Shown here piece after piece: positions 8,482-15,902 of a DNA stretch of 38,180 bases; position 1 is the first letter of the stretch, and the number at the start of each line of letters is the position of its first letter. This DNA is from Actinomycetaceae bacterium (GTDB lineage Bacteria > Actinomycetota > Actinomycetes > Actinomycetales > Actinomycetaceae). The stretch covers positions 1 through 38,180 of the forward strand of contig JAFYHO010000003.1 in the NCBI GenBank assembly GCA_017539125.1, given 5' to 3'. Both the position numbers and the translations under genes were made by a program. The notes beneath the pieces were generated by a model. The model was not told where the DNA came from and did not search any database. It was given only the letters and a program-made list of their open reading frames with translations.

Positions 8482-9336
8482 ATGACTGACATCAAAAACG
8501 TTACAGTATTTGGTACTGGTGTACTCGGCTCACAGATTGCCTACCAAGCGGCTTTTCACGGTTTTAACGTGACAGCTTGGGATATTTCCGAGGAAGCTAT
8601 CCAAGCAGGGCGTGAGCGTTACCGCAAGTTGGCGCAGCGTTATATTGCTGATGGAATGCCGCAGGCACAAGAGAAAGCAGAGGCGACAGCCGAAGCTATC
8701 GCGTTGACAACCGACAAAGCACAAGCTCTAGCTGACGCAGATATCGTTATTGAGGCTGCGCCGGAAATTCTCGATTTGAAGCGCGAGCTGTGGAAAGAAA
8801 TTGGCGAACTCGCACCGGAAAAGACAATCCTGTGCACAAATTCGTCTTCGCTACTTCCCTCGGACATCAAGGATTACACGGGTCACCCTGAACGCTTCTT
8901 GGCCTACCACTTTGCCAATGAAGTGTGGAAATATAATACGGGCGAAGTCATGGCAACGGCTGATACAAAGCCGGAAATTTTCGAGACCGTCGTCGAGTTT
9001 GCTGCCGAAATGGGCATGGTTCCCATTCCTGTGCGTAAGGAAAAGGCGGGATATATTCTCAACTCGCTCCTTATTCCTTTCCTGTCGGCGGCTCAGGGTT
9101 TGGCTGCGTTTGGTTTTGCTGAGCCTGAGGATATTGACAAGACATGGCGCATTGCAACAGGTGCGCCGACTGGTCCTTTCCAGATTCTTGACGTTATCGG
9201 CTTGGTGACGCCCTACAACATCGCTGCTGCCGGTGACGAAACGTCACAGAAGATTGCCGCATGGCTCAAGGAAAACTACATCGACAAAGGCAAGCTTGGC
9301 ATTGCCAGCGGCGAGGGTTTCTATAAGTACAACTAG
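8482..9336 (+). CDS. 3-hydroxyacyl-CoA dehydrogenase-like protein
   Basis: A 284-residue protein with an N-terminal NAD-binding Rossmann fold ('VTVFGTGVLGSQIAYQAAFHG', acidic residue in 'TAWDIS') and a C-terminal helical 3HCDH domain. 'CTNSSSLLPSDI' and 'RFLAYHFANEVWKYNTGEVM' correspond to the catalytic Ser and His regions. The usual HFFNP is replaced by HFANEV, a variant of stand-alone homologues. The expected reaction is NAD-dependent oxidation of a 3-hydroxyacyl-CoA or a related beta-hydroxy acid. No other beta-oxidation or butanoate genes are near, so the substrate is open. The ATG at 8482 is preceded by GGAG. A terminator follows. Confidence 0.85.
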   Translation: MTDIKNVTVFGTGVLGSQIAYQAAFHGFNVTAWDISEEAIQAGRERYRKLAQRYIADGMPQAQEKAEATAEAIALTTDKAQALADADIVIEAAPEILDLKRELWKEIGELAPEKTILCTNSSSLLPSDIKDYTGHPERFLAYHFANEVWKYNTGEVMATADTKPEIFETVVEFAAEMGMVPIPVRKEKAGYILNSLLIPFLSAAQGLAAFGFAEPEDIDKTWRIATGAPTGPFQILDVIGLVTPYNIAAAGDETSQKIAAWLKENYIDKGKLGIASGEGFYKYN

Positions 9337-9341
9337 GATTA

Positions 9342-9382
9342 GAGGGCTCACGCGAGCGAGTTTCCGTGAGCCCCCTATTCTT
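9342..9382 (+). terminator. Terminator after the dehydrogenase gene
   Basis: GGGCTCACG (9344-9352) pairs with CGTGAGCCC (9365-9373) around a 12-base loop; a T-rich stretch (TATTCTTTTG) follows. Confidence 0.8.
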
Positions 9383-9533
9383 TTGTCCTCCTCAGGCTTC
9401 CGCTCGTTGCCGTAAGTGAACGGACAGGTGACAGGCAGGGAGCGGGGAGTTGTGCCGTCCACTTTTTCCGCACGGACTCGCGCTGGTGTGTAGAGTAAAG
9501 ACAGTTGTATAAAGGACCTAGGAGGGGCTGGCA

Positions 9534-10064
9534 ATGGTAGCGTTCTTTGTTGGAGTCGGGATTGGCTTCGTGCTTGTATGTGCCTTTGTCATTTTCTATT
9601 ACAACCGTCTCGTCACCTTGAATCATCGAGTTGACAATGCGTGGAGCCAGATTGACGTCCAGCTCGCGCGACGTGCAAGCCTCATTCCCAGTCTCGTCAA
9701 ACTCATCGATGCGCCACAGGGCGACAATTCCACACTTGTTACGCAGGCAGAAGGAATCTACCGCGAAATGCAGGGCGGCACTAGCGACAGAGACATGCTC
9801 GATACGCAAGAGCGTTTGAATAAGTCGATTAAAGAATTGGTTTCCCTAGCCAAATCGGGTAAAGGCGGAAACACCGTCAATAATATCGTCGAAGAAGTAC
9901 GCGATACGGAGGACAAAATCTCCTATATGCGCCAATCGTTTAACGATACCGTCACCCGCTACAACGAGGCTCTTGCCAAATTCCCCAGCTCTATTATCGC
10001 CAATCTTTTCCACTTCTCCCCGCGCCCGGCCCTCCAAATCGACCCCAGCCTTAAAGAACTCTAA
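9534..10064 (+). CDS. lemA: LemA-family protein
   Basis: The 176-residue protein has one N-terminal membrane helix (about 4-22), then the LemA motifs 'YYNRLVTLNHRVDNAWSQIDVQLARRASLIPSLV' and 'EGIYREMQG', and a helical domain ending 'TRYNEALAKFPSSIIANLFHFSPRP'. LemA proteins are anchored four-helix bundles of unknown activity, frequently encoded beside DUF2207 proteins as here, where a dehydrogenase gene intervenes. The ATG has AGGAGG upstream. A TAGAGT element near 9493 could be the -10. A palindromic repeat begins 12 bases after the stop codon. Confidence 0.92.
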   Translation: MVAFFVGVGIGFVLVCAFVIFYYNRLVTLNHRVDNAWSQIDVQLARRASLIPSLVKLIDAPQGDNSTLVTQAEGIYREMQGGTSDRDMLDTQERLNKSIKELVSLAKSGKGGNTVNNIVEEVRDTEDKISYMRQSFNDTVTRYNEALAKFPSSIIANLFHFSPRPALQIDPSLKEL

Positions 10065-10075
10065 AGCAGCACTAT

Positions 10076-10254
10076 CCCGTCGTTGCGGACCTGCGTAGCA
10101 GGTGAAGCAATCTCCAGTCCCATTAGTGCCGTAGAGATCGCGTCGGTCGTATTCGTTCGCTTCGCTCACTTTCGACGACATCGTCACTACAGTCTCGTGA
10201 AAGCGAGCTTTCACGAACCTTCCGTTCCTCGTCGTCCCTCCCTCGCGACGACGG
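10076..10254. repeat. Mosaic palindromic repeat, copy b
   Basis: It starts CCCGTCGTTGCG and ends CCTCGCGACGACGG. Internal perfect hairpins are ACCTGC-GTA-GCAGGT followed by GAAGCAATC, and GTGAAAG-CGAG-CTTTCAC. It fills the gap between lemA and the glmM 3'-end remnant. Confidence 0.8.
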
Positions 10255-10259
10255 AGAGG

Positions 10260-10290
10260 TTAGTCGAGGGAGAAGTGTGCGGAGTGACGG
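10260..10290 (-). pseudogene. Degraded remnant of the glmM 3' end
   Basis: On the minus strand this reads as a worn copy of the last ten codons of glmM, ending CTTCTCCCTCGACTAA. TAGTCGAGGGAGAAGTG (plus strand) matches 16 of 17 bases with the copy at 12891, and the match continues with small indels. It lies immediately next to palindromic repeat b and marks the left edge of the accessory segment. Confidence 0.5.
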
Positions 10291-10336
10291 ACGTAAAAGC
10301 GAACGCAAAAATTTACGTCCGTTTTGTGTTCTGTAC

Positions 10337-10365
10337 TTTACTTGTAAAGACGGTGTCTTTATAAT
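10337..10365 (+). promoter_or_regulatory. Toxin-antitoxin promoter with operator
   Basis: A perfect inverted repeat CTTTAC-TT-GTAAAG (10337-10350) covers the expected -35, and TATAAT follows at 10360-10365. RelB/ParD-type antitoxins usually repress their own promoter, and this palindrome is the likely binding site. Confidence 0.6.
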
Positions 10366-10394
10366 TGTTTTGAGTGAATGTAAAGGAGTATTTT

Positions 10395-10712
10395 ATGGCT
10401 ACATCGCTTGTGAATTTTCGTCTCGACAATGAGGTGAAAGCTGAAATGGAGAGTGTGTGCGCGGAAATCGGTATCTCGATGACGACGGCTTTTACCGTGT
10501 ATGCGCGCTCTATTGCGCGCAATAAACGTATTCCTTTTTCCCTAACCTCCCTGCCAACACCACTATCGTCAGAAAATCTTAGGGTTGACATGGACGACCC
10601 AGCTAGTATCGATGCTGCACTAGCATCGGCTTTGGAAGACGTAGCTGCTGGTCGAATGATAGATATTGACGACCTTGATGCCTATTTGCGTAGTAAAGGC
10701 ATTGCGGTATGA
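10395..10712 (+). CDS. RelB/DinJ-family antitoxin
   Basis: A 105-residue protein whose first 60 residues (MATSLVNFRLDNEVKAEMES, then 'AEIGISMTTAFTVYARSIARNKRIPF') are the ribbon-helix-helix dimerisation and DNA-binding domain of DinJ/RelB antitoxins. The acidic C-terminal half ('DMDDPASIDAALASALEDV', 'DIDDLDAYLRSKG') would wrap the toxin. The ATG at 10395 is chosen for AAAGGAG 6 bases upstream and a conserved family start; an in-frame ATG at 10374 lies before the SD. The stop overlaps the toxin start (ATGA). Confidence 0.9.
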   Translation: MATSLVNFRLDNEVKAEMESVCAEIGISMTTAFTVYARSIARNKRIPFSLTSLPTPLSSENLRVDMDDPASIDAALASALEDVAAGRMIDIDDLDAYLRSKGIAV

Positions 10713-11041
10713 GTGCGCAGTCACTATGGAGAGTGGAATTTACTCTTAATGCGCGCAACGATTTAGTGAATCTCTATGACGCTTTAGTTGAGGAGATTGA
10801 AGAACCGGAAATTGCATTGCGTGTTGTAAAAAACTTGCGCTTGCGGGCGCTCAAACTTGCCAATTTTCCTTATGCTCACCGACGTGTTCCGACTGAAAAA
10901 TTTACAGAACACGATATACGTTTCACTTCGTCCGGTAATTATCTTACCTTGTATCGTATCGACGAAGACACGCATAGTGTGCAGGTGTTGCGCTTTGTTC
11001 ATACAAAACGCGATTTAGAAGCAATAGAAATCCCAAATTAA
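10709..11041 (+). CDS. RelE/ParE-family toxin
   Basis: The 110-residue protein has the RelE/ParE fold signature: N-terminal 'WRVEFTLNARNDLVNLYDALVEE', central 'LRALKLANFPYAHRRVPTEKF', and beta strands 'IRFTSSGNYLTLYRIDEDTHSVQVLRFVHTKRDL'. RelE-type toxins cleave mRNA on the ribosome, while ParE-type toxins poison gyrase. The pairing with a DinJ-like antitoxin and the central Arg residues lean towards the mRNA interferase side, but the sequence does not settle it. Translation is coupled to the antitoxin by a 4-base overlap. Confidence 0.88.
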   Translation: MSAQSLWRVEFTLNARNDLVNLYDALVEEIEEPEIALRVVKNLRLRALKLANFPYAHRRVPTEKFTEHDIRFTSSGNYLTLYRIDEDTHSVQVLRFVHTKRDLEAIEIPN

Positions 11042-11220
11042 TTGCGATGGAACCATTCTTTGTATTAGTTGCCCATGCGTAACAGTGGTGAAATGTTAGT
11101 TGGGGATTTTCTTTTTTAACAAGAAGAAGCAGTTTTTCGTTGCTGTGAGTCGCTTGTATTTTCCGTCACAGTCGGTCCATAGTGTGGACAGTCCGTTGAA
11201 AAAAGTGAAGCTAACAAATA
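11042..11220. other. AT-rich gap upstream of amtB
   Basis: No coding signal was found. It contains A/T tracts (around 11109-11142) and a short inverted repeat GTCCATAGTGTGGAC near 11174. Low GC is consistent with an accessory origin for this segment. Confidence 0.4.
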
Positions 11221-11256
11221 ATCTTGACATCAAGATATATATCTTGATGTCAAGAT
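11221..11256 (+). promoter_or_regulatory. Double operator, perfect 36-bp palindrome
   Basis: Two sites ATCTTGA-CA-TCAAGAT (11221-11236) and ATCTTGA-TG-TCAAGAT (11241-11256) are each perfect palindromes with a 2-bp spacer. They lie 20 bp centre to centre and are mirror images, so the whole 36 bp is palindromic. A consensus -35 (TTGACA, 11224-11229) is inside the first site. The block ends 24 bases before the amtB ATG. The half-site arrangement resembles MarR-family operators; it is unlike the GlnR or AmtR sites usually found before amtB. Confidence 0.75.
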
Positions 11257-11280
11257 ATATTTTTAAGCGAAGGAGACACA

Positions 11281-12537
11281 ATGGACACAGGAACAACGGC
11301 ATTCATGCTGCTAAGCACGGCTCTCGTCTTTCTCATGACACCCGCCCTAGCATTCTTTTATGGAGGACTCTCCCGTCGTAAAAACGTTGTCAATACGATG
11401 TATATGTCCCTCGGAGTGACGGGAATCGTCGGAGTGACATGGACTTTCATTGGCTGGTCACTCGCCTATGGCGGCAATTCGCACAATCCGGTTATTGGGG
11501 GCGTTAATCAACTATTCGGTCACGGATTGTTGGACACCGTTCTCTCGCCAGATGAAACCGCCGCATACCCGCCCCTACTCGATTTCGGTTTCCAGCTTGC
11601 TTTCGCATTCATCACTGCGTCCATCATCGGCGGCGCACTAGCAGGCAGAATGCGTTTCACGGCATTCGCCTTGTTCATATTTATATGGTCTATAGTTGTT
11701 TATCCGCTTCTTGCACACATGGTTTGGTCGGGCGACAACAGTCTCATCGGTGGAAAAATCGGAGCGCTCGACTTCGCAGGTGGCGACGTCGTCCACATAT
11801 CATCGGGCTTGACAGGGCTTATCGTCGCTATTTTTCTTGGCAAACGGCGCGGTTACGGATCTTTCACCTACCGCTCTCATAACGTCCCCGCGGTCGCTTT
11901 AGGCGCTGGGCTGCTGTGGTTCGGCTGGTTTGGCTTCAACGGAGGCAGCGCTTTTGCCCCTGACGAAGTGGCTGTTCTGGCTCTCGTCAACACGATGGTT
12001 GCTCCTACTGCGGCGATGCTCTCGTGGATTTGCGTCGAGTGGATACGCACAGGTTCACCGACATTGGTGGGAGCGTGTTCGGGTATTATTGCTGGTCTTG
12101 TTGTCATTACACCCGCAGCTGGTTTTGTCGATATGTGGGCGGCACTGGTGATGGGATTCCTCGTCTCGCCCATGTGCTATTGGGCAATCAGTTATCTCAA
12201 GCCTCGCCTCGGTTACGACGACGCTCTCGACGCCTTTGGTCTGCACGGAATAGGCGGAATCTTAGGCGGCATTTTCACAGGAATCTTTTGCGTCCCAGAA
12301 TTGTCGTGGACGCAGTACGGAGGTCTGCTTTATACGGGTGACTTCCACCTGTTGTGGGCGCAAGTTTTAGGCATTATTGTCACAGTACTTTTCGTTGGTG
12401 TCTTAACGTGCTGCATTGTTCTGTTTGTGCGCTTCATCGTTAACGATTTGCGAGTTAGTGCGCGCGAAGAAGCTGAGGGAGTTGATGTGTATCAGCACCA
12501 TGAAGCCGCGTATCCCGCGTATGACGGTCTTGATTAG
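11281..12537 (+). CDS. amtB: Ammonium transporter
   Basis: A 418-residue polytopic membrane protein of the Amt/MEP/Rh family that conducts ammonium or ammonia inward. About 11 hydrophobic helices are visible. Signature residues are present: the family aspartate in 'GALDFAGGDVVH' (about 163), the twin pore histidines in 'GGDVVHISSG' (about 171) and 'DAFGLHGIGGILGG' (about 322), and the start 'DTGTTAFMLLSTALVFLMTPALAFFYGG'. There is no signal peptide. GAAGGAGA precedes the ATG. glnK follows after 14 bases, the usual pairing in which GlnK blocks the pore when nitrogen is ample. The operon lies within the segment bounded by glmM 3'-end copies. Confidence 0.96.
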   Translation: MDTGTTAFMLLSTALVFLMTPALAFFYGGLSRRKNVVNTMYMSLGVTGIVGVTWTFIGWSLAYGGNSHNPVIGGVNQLFGHGLLDTVLSPDETAAYPPLLDFGFQLAFAFITASIIGGALAGRMRFTAFALFIFIWSIVVYPLLAHMVWSGDNSLIGGKIGALDFAGGDVVHISSGLTGLIVAIFLGKRRGYGSFTYRSHNVPAVALGAGLLWFGWFGFNGGSAFAPDEVAVLALVNTMVAPTAAMLSWICVEWIRTGSPTLVGACSGIIAGLVVITPAAGFVDMWAALVMGFLVSPMCYWAISYLKPRLGYDDALDAFGLHGIGGILGGIFTGIFCVPELSWTQYGGLLYTGDFHLLWAQVLGIIVTVLFVGVLTCCIVLFVRFIVNDLRVSAREEAEGVDVYQHHEAAYPAYDGLD

Positions 12538-12551
12538 TGAAAGGAAATGAG

Positions 12552-12893
12552 ATGAAAAAAGTAACCGCTATACTGCGCCCGTCCACTTTAGAGCCGTTGA
12601 AAGACGCGCTGATTGCCCAAGGTTTCACGGGTATGAGCGTGGAGCAAATCCGTGGATACGGCAATCAGCTAGGGTGGAAAGAGAGCTATCGTGGACACGA
12701 AAATTTCGTCAATTTGATACCGAAAATTCAAATAGTTCTCATTGTTGACGATAAGGACGTTGAAGAAGTCATTGACATTATCTGCGAGACTGGGCGTACC
12801 GGCGAAGTTGGTGACGGCAAAATATTCGTTAGTCCCATCGACGAGGTTATCCGTATTCGTACTGGTGAACGCGGCTACGACGCCATCCACTAG
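12552..12893 (+). CDS. glnK: PII nitrogen regulatory protein, GlnK type, lacking Tyr51
   Basis: The 113-residue protein is colinear with E. coli GlnB/GlnK. PII trimers bind ATP/ADP and 2-oxoglutarate and plug AmtB. Gln39 and Lys58 (ligand sensing), Tyr46 and the C-terminal 'RIRTGERG' are retained. However, the T-loop reads ESYRGHENFVNLIPK, with Asn at position 51 instead of the tyrosine that is uridylylated or adenylylated by GlnD, and residue 40 is Leu instead of Lys. Control by covalent modification at residue 51 is therefore not possible. The ATG at 12552 has AAGGA upstream; a GTG at 12537 overlapping the amtB stop is less likely. The stop codon is shared with a remnant of glmM (CTAG). Confidence 0.93.
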   Translation: MKKVTAILRPSTLEPLKDALIAQGFTGMSVEQIRGYGNQLGWKESYRGHENFVNLIPKIQIVLIVDDKDVEEVIDIICETGRTGEVGDGKIFVSPIDEVIRIRTGERGYDAIH

Positions 12894-12955
12894 TCGAGGG
12901 AGAGGTGGATGCGGACGACGTTTGCCAAGTCGCGGCAGACAGCGTCGGCTTCCTC
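12890..12955 (-). pseudogene. Duplicate of the glmM 3' end (66 bp)
   Basis: Read on the minus strand it encodes EEADAVCRDLANVVRIHLSLD and a stop, identical at protein level to the end of the intact glmM (14463-14528). It differs at 7 of 66 bases, all synonymous. The reading frame is broken beyond 12955. This is the pattern left when an integrating segment supplies a new 3' end to its target gene and displaces the old one. Confidence 0.85.
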
Positions 12956-12973
12956 AAATGATTGAAGCGATCT

Positions 12974-14335
12974 CTACAAACAATGTGTCATGTAAAGGGG
13001 CAGATAGACTCGTTTGTTTTCGACACGTAATTGCTTGACGTGCAGTATGTATTGAGTGCCAATGCGGGAAGTATACGTGGCAGCGAAACGATCGAGAGAG
13101 GCTGTCGCATAGCGCCCTTTACCAGCTTTTACCTCGATGGGGCTTATACGTAAACGCATGGCGGCATCATCGTATTCTTTGGCGATAAGGAAATCAATTT
13201 CCATGCGTTCCTCGCCGCCCGCGCCCGAACGAGAATAGAAAAACAAGCGATGTCCCGAGGCGCGCAACTGTTGGGCGACGGCATTTTCTACGAGCATTCC
13301 CTCGTTCACTTCAAGCTTTCCCAGCAGAATATCGCGATACACCTCCTGTGGTGTTACTTCGCGGTCTGCGAATGTATGGGAAACGAGAAGTCCAGTGTCA
13401 GCCATATAGCATTTGAGAGTAGTGTTTTCTTGGCTTAAAGCAAGCCCAACAGTTGGGTTTGTTGCATTAAAACAATTATTAGTAATACAAGCATCTGCCA
13501 ACCAAAAAAACGACCCTGAATATTCACGACTGCGAGCATGAGGACTGAGGGTACTTAAAATGAACTTCTTTTCATGTTTAGAAAGTTGCCCAGGGATTTC
13601 GTCGAAAATTGCTGAAACTCTACCGCGCTCGCCGTCAGCAAATTTCGCTATATCGTCACGGTACAGGCCAAGAATCCTACGTTTTTCCTCATCGGCACTT
13701 TCCATATTTTTACCGTCAATATAAGCATTAACGACCTGCGGCATACCACCTACAAGTATATATTCGCGCCACAGCATCATCGCTTTGCGGTGAAGGCCGT
13801 CGGGCAAACTTTCACATTTCTCAAATGAATTACGTATGAACTGTGCAAGATTTTCTTCACCCAAAGCCCACAAAAATTCTTCAAAATCTAAAGGATTAAG
13901 AAGTAGCTTGTCCTCTTCAGAGGGAATAAGAATACCTGCAACATTCTTTTTAATTGAAATAAGAGAACCAGTCTCTATGTAATCGTATCGACCGTCTTTG
14001 ACGAGATGTTTGATGAGTTCGCGTGCTTTTGGGAAATGCTGGACTTCGTCAAAAATGACGAGAGATTTGCGTGGAGTCAGTGAAACGCGATAGTAGCTTT
14101 GTAGAAAAAGAAATAGGGAATCAAAGTCGTTTGTGTGGTCAATAAAGGCTTGCTTGACTTCTTTGTGTGCCACAGAAAAGTCAATAAGCATGTACGAATC
14201 GTATTCTGTGCGAGCGAATTCTTCGGCGAGCGTGCTTTTCCCAACTCGACGTGCTCCTTCAATCAGAAGGGCTGTCCTTCCTTGGCTTGACAATTTCCAT
14301 TCACGAAGTTTTTCGTATTGCTTACGTTTTAGCAT
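12974..14335 (-). CDS. AAA_14/DUF4143-family ATPase
   Basis: The 453-residue protein has Walker A 'GARRVGKST' (27-35) and Walker B 'SLVIFDEVQ' (about 91-99), a middle 'EEFLWALGE' region, the 'REYILVGGMPQVVNAY' segment, and the C-terminal DUF4143 domain. That domain carries a PD-(D/E)xK-like pair 'MEIDFLIAKEY' and 'SPIEVKAGKG' and may have a nuclease-like fold. Such ATPases are common, patchily distributed accessory genes of unresolved role; defence or toxin-antitoxin-like functions have been suggested but not shown generally. The gene sits exactly between two copies of the glmM 3' end, so it is likely cargo of the last insertion. Upstream are 33-bp-spaced direct repeats. Confidence 0.88.
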   Translation of the reverse strand: MLKRKQYEKLREWKLSSQGRTALLIEGARRVGKSTLAEEFARTEYDSYMLIDFSVAHKEVKQAFIDHTNDFDSLFLFLQSYYRVSLTPRKSLVIFDEVQHFPKARELIKHLVKDGRYDYIETGSLISIKKNVAGILIPSEEDKLLLNPLDFEEFLWALGEENLAQFIRNSFEKCESLPDGLHRKAMMLWREYILVGGMPQVVNAYIDGKNMESADEEKRRILGLYRDDIAKFADGERGRVSAIFDEIPGQLSKHEKKFILSTLSPHARSREYSGSFFWLADACITNNCFNATNPTVGLALSQENTTLKCYMADTGLLVSHTFADREVTPQEVYRDILLGKLEVNEGMLVENAVAQQLRASGHRLFFYSRSGAGGEERMEIDFLIAKEYDDAAMRLRISPIEVKAGKGRYATASLDRFAATYTSRIGTQYILHVKQLRVENKRVYLPLYMTHCL

Positions 14336-14354
14336 AGTTACCAGCCTTTATGTT

Positions 14355-14436
14355 CGGATAGCAGAATAATATATTCTCAATAATACACGAATAGCAGAAT
14401 TATGCACAGTAGATTTCACACGAATTCCGTTATTGT
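14355..14436 (-). repeat. 33-bp spaced direct repeats upstream of the ATPase gene
   Basis: CGGATAGCAGAATAAT (14355), CGAATAGCAGAATTAT (14388) and a weaker CGAATTCCGTTATTGT (14421) recur at exactly 33 bp, three helical turns. They end about 20 bases from the ATPase start and could be operator iterons. Confidence 0.6.
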
Positions 14437-14462
14437 GAAGGGTGGGTCTGCGGAAGAAGAGG

Positions 14463-15812
14463 CTAGTCGAGGGAAAGGTGGATACGGACGACGTTTGCCA
14501 GGTCGCGGCAAACGGCATCGGCTTCTTCTTGGGTGGCTGCCTCGACCATGACGCGCACGAGCGGCTCAGTGCCCGAGGGGCGCAGGAGCACGCGGCCAGT
14601 CTTGCCAAGCTTTTCCTCGGCCTCGCGCACGGCTTCCAAAACCGCCTCATTGGTCTTTGAGCCGTCCTTATCCACGCCAGAGACATTGATAAGGGTCTGC
14701 GGCAGGCGTGTAATAACGCTTACCATCTCGGCAAGAGGCTTCTTTGCGCGCGCCATCTCGGCAGCAATCTTCAAACCAGTCAAAGTGCCGTCACCTGTTG
14801 TCGCATAGCGCAGATTAATCACGTGACCAGACTGTTCGCCACCCAGGTTATAGCCGCCTGCGCGCATTTCCTCCAGAACATAGCGGTCGCCCACACCCGT
14901 CTCGGCAACCTCAATCCCAGCCTCAGCCATTGCCAGCTTCAAGCCCAGATTCGACATCACTGTCAGAACGAGGGTGTCTTTCGCCAGGGTGCCACGACCC
15001 TTCATGGCAAGCGCCAACATGCCCATAATCTGGTCGCCGTCAACGAGATTACCCTCGCCATCGACAGCCAAACAACGGTCAGCGTCACCGTCAAAAGCCA
15101 CACCGAAATCGCAGCCCTCATCGACCACGAACTTCTGCAAATGCTCGATATGGGTCGAGCCGCAATCCTCATTGATGTTGTAGCCGTCAGGGTTTGCCGA
15201 AATGACACGGACTTCCGCGCCGGCGCGGCGGAAAGCCTCGGGCGCAATATTCGAGGTCGCGCCATTGGCGCAATCCATAGCAATCGTCAGGCCCTTAAGG
15301 GAAGTGTGGACGGAATGAGTGAGGTGGCGGATATAGGTTTCCTCGGCGTTCTCCGCGTCATACTCGATACGGCCAACCGAAGCGCCAATCGGGCGATTCC
15401 AGTCCTTGCCGAGCAGGCCCTCAATTTCCGCTTCGAGAGCGTCGTCCAGCTTGTAGCCGCCACGGGCAAAGAACTTGATACCGTTATCGGCCATCGGATT
15501 ATGGGAAGCCGAAATCACCACGCCCAAATCGACATCTTGGGCCTGGGTCAGATAGGCAATGCCTGGGGTCGGAAGCACGCCGACATGCTGGACATCCACG
15601 CCAGCAGCAGCCAGACCGGCAGCGACAGCGTCCGCCAACAGCTCGCCCGAAGCGCGAGTATCACGACCAACCACAGCATTCGGGCGCGCGCCACTGCGAG
15701 TCTCGCGGGTAAGCACGCGGGCAGCCGCTTCACCCAGTTGCAAGGCAAGTTCTGCTGTGAGCTCACGGTTCGCAAGCCCGCGAACGCCGTCAGTACCAAA
15801 AAGCTTTCCCAT
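14463..15812 (-). CDS. glmM: Phosphoglucosamine mutase
   Basis: This enzyme converts glucosamine-6-phosphate to glucosamine-1-phosphate on the way to UDP-GlcNAc and peptidoglycan, the step after GlmS, which is encoded 1.4 kb away. The 449-residue length is normal. The start is 'MGKLFGTDGVRG', the phosphoserine is Ser103 in 'VISASHNPMADNGIKFF', the Mg site is 'DGDADR', the sugar loop is 'GEQSGH' and the C-terminal phosphate clamp is 'RPSGTEPLVRVM'. SD AAGGA precedes the ATG. Its last 66 bp are the target of duplication (see 12890 and 10260). The gene faces away from rpsI's direction, unlike the common rplM-rpsI-glmM order. Confidence 0.96.
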   Translation of the reverse strand: MGKLFGTDGVRGLANRELTAELALQLGEAAARVLTRETRSGARPNAVVGRDTRASGELLADAVAAGLAAAGVDVQHVGVLPTPGIAYLTQAQDVDLGVVISASHNPMADNGIKFFARGGYKLDDALEAEIEGLLGKDWNRPIGASVGRIEYDAENAEETYIRHLTHSVHTSLKGLTIAMDCANGATSNIAPEAFRRAGAEVRVISANPDGYNINEDCGSTHIEHLQKFVVDEGCDFGVAFDGDADRCLAVDGEGNLVDGDQIMGMLALAMKGRGTLAKDTLVLTVMSNLGLKLAMAEAGIEVAETGVGDRYVLEEMRAGGYNLGGEQSGHVINLRYATTGDGTLTGLKIAAEMARAKKPLAEMVSVITRLPQTLINVSGVDKDGSKTNEAVLEAVREAEEKLGKTGRVLLRPSGTEPLVRVMVEAATQEEADAVCRDLANVVRIHLSLD

Positions 15813-15902
15813 GATTGTCCTTTTCTTCCTTGAAAATATGTCTGGAGACGATTATGCCATACTCATACCCGTCGTCGCGGGGGAGTGTGTGACTACCCTT
15901 TT

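Noticed and set aside
14823..15833. 336-codon plus-strand ORF opposite glmM
   Set aside because: It is a shadow of glmM codon bias; it has no domain, RBS or promoter.
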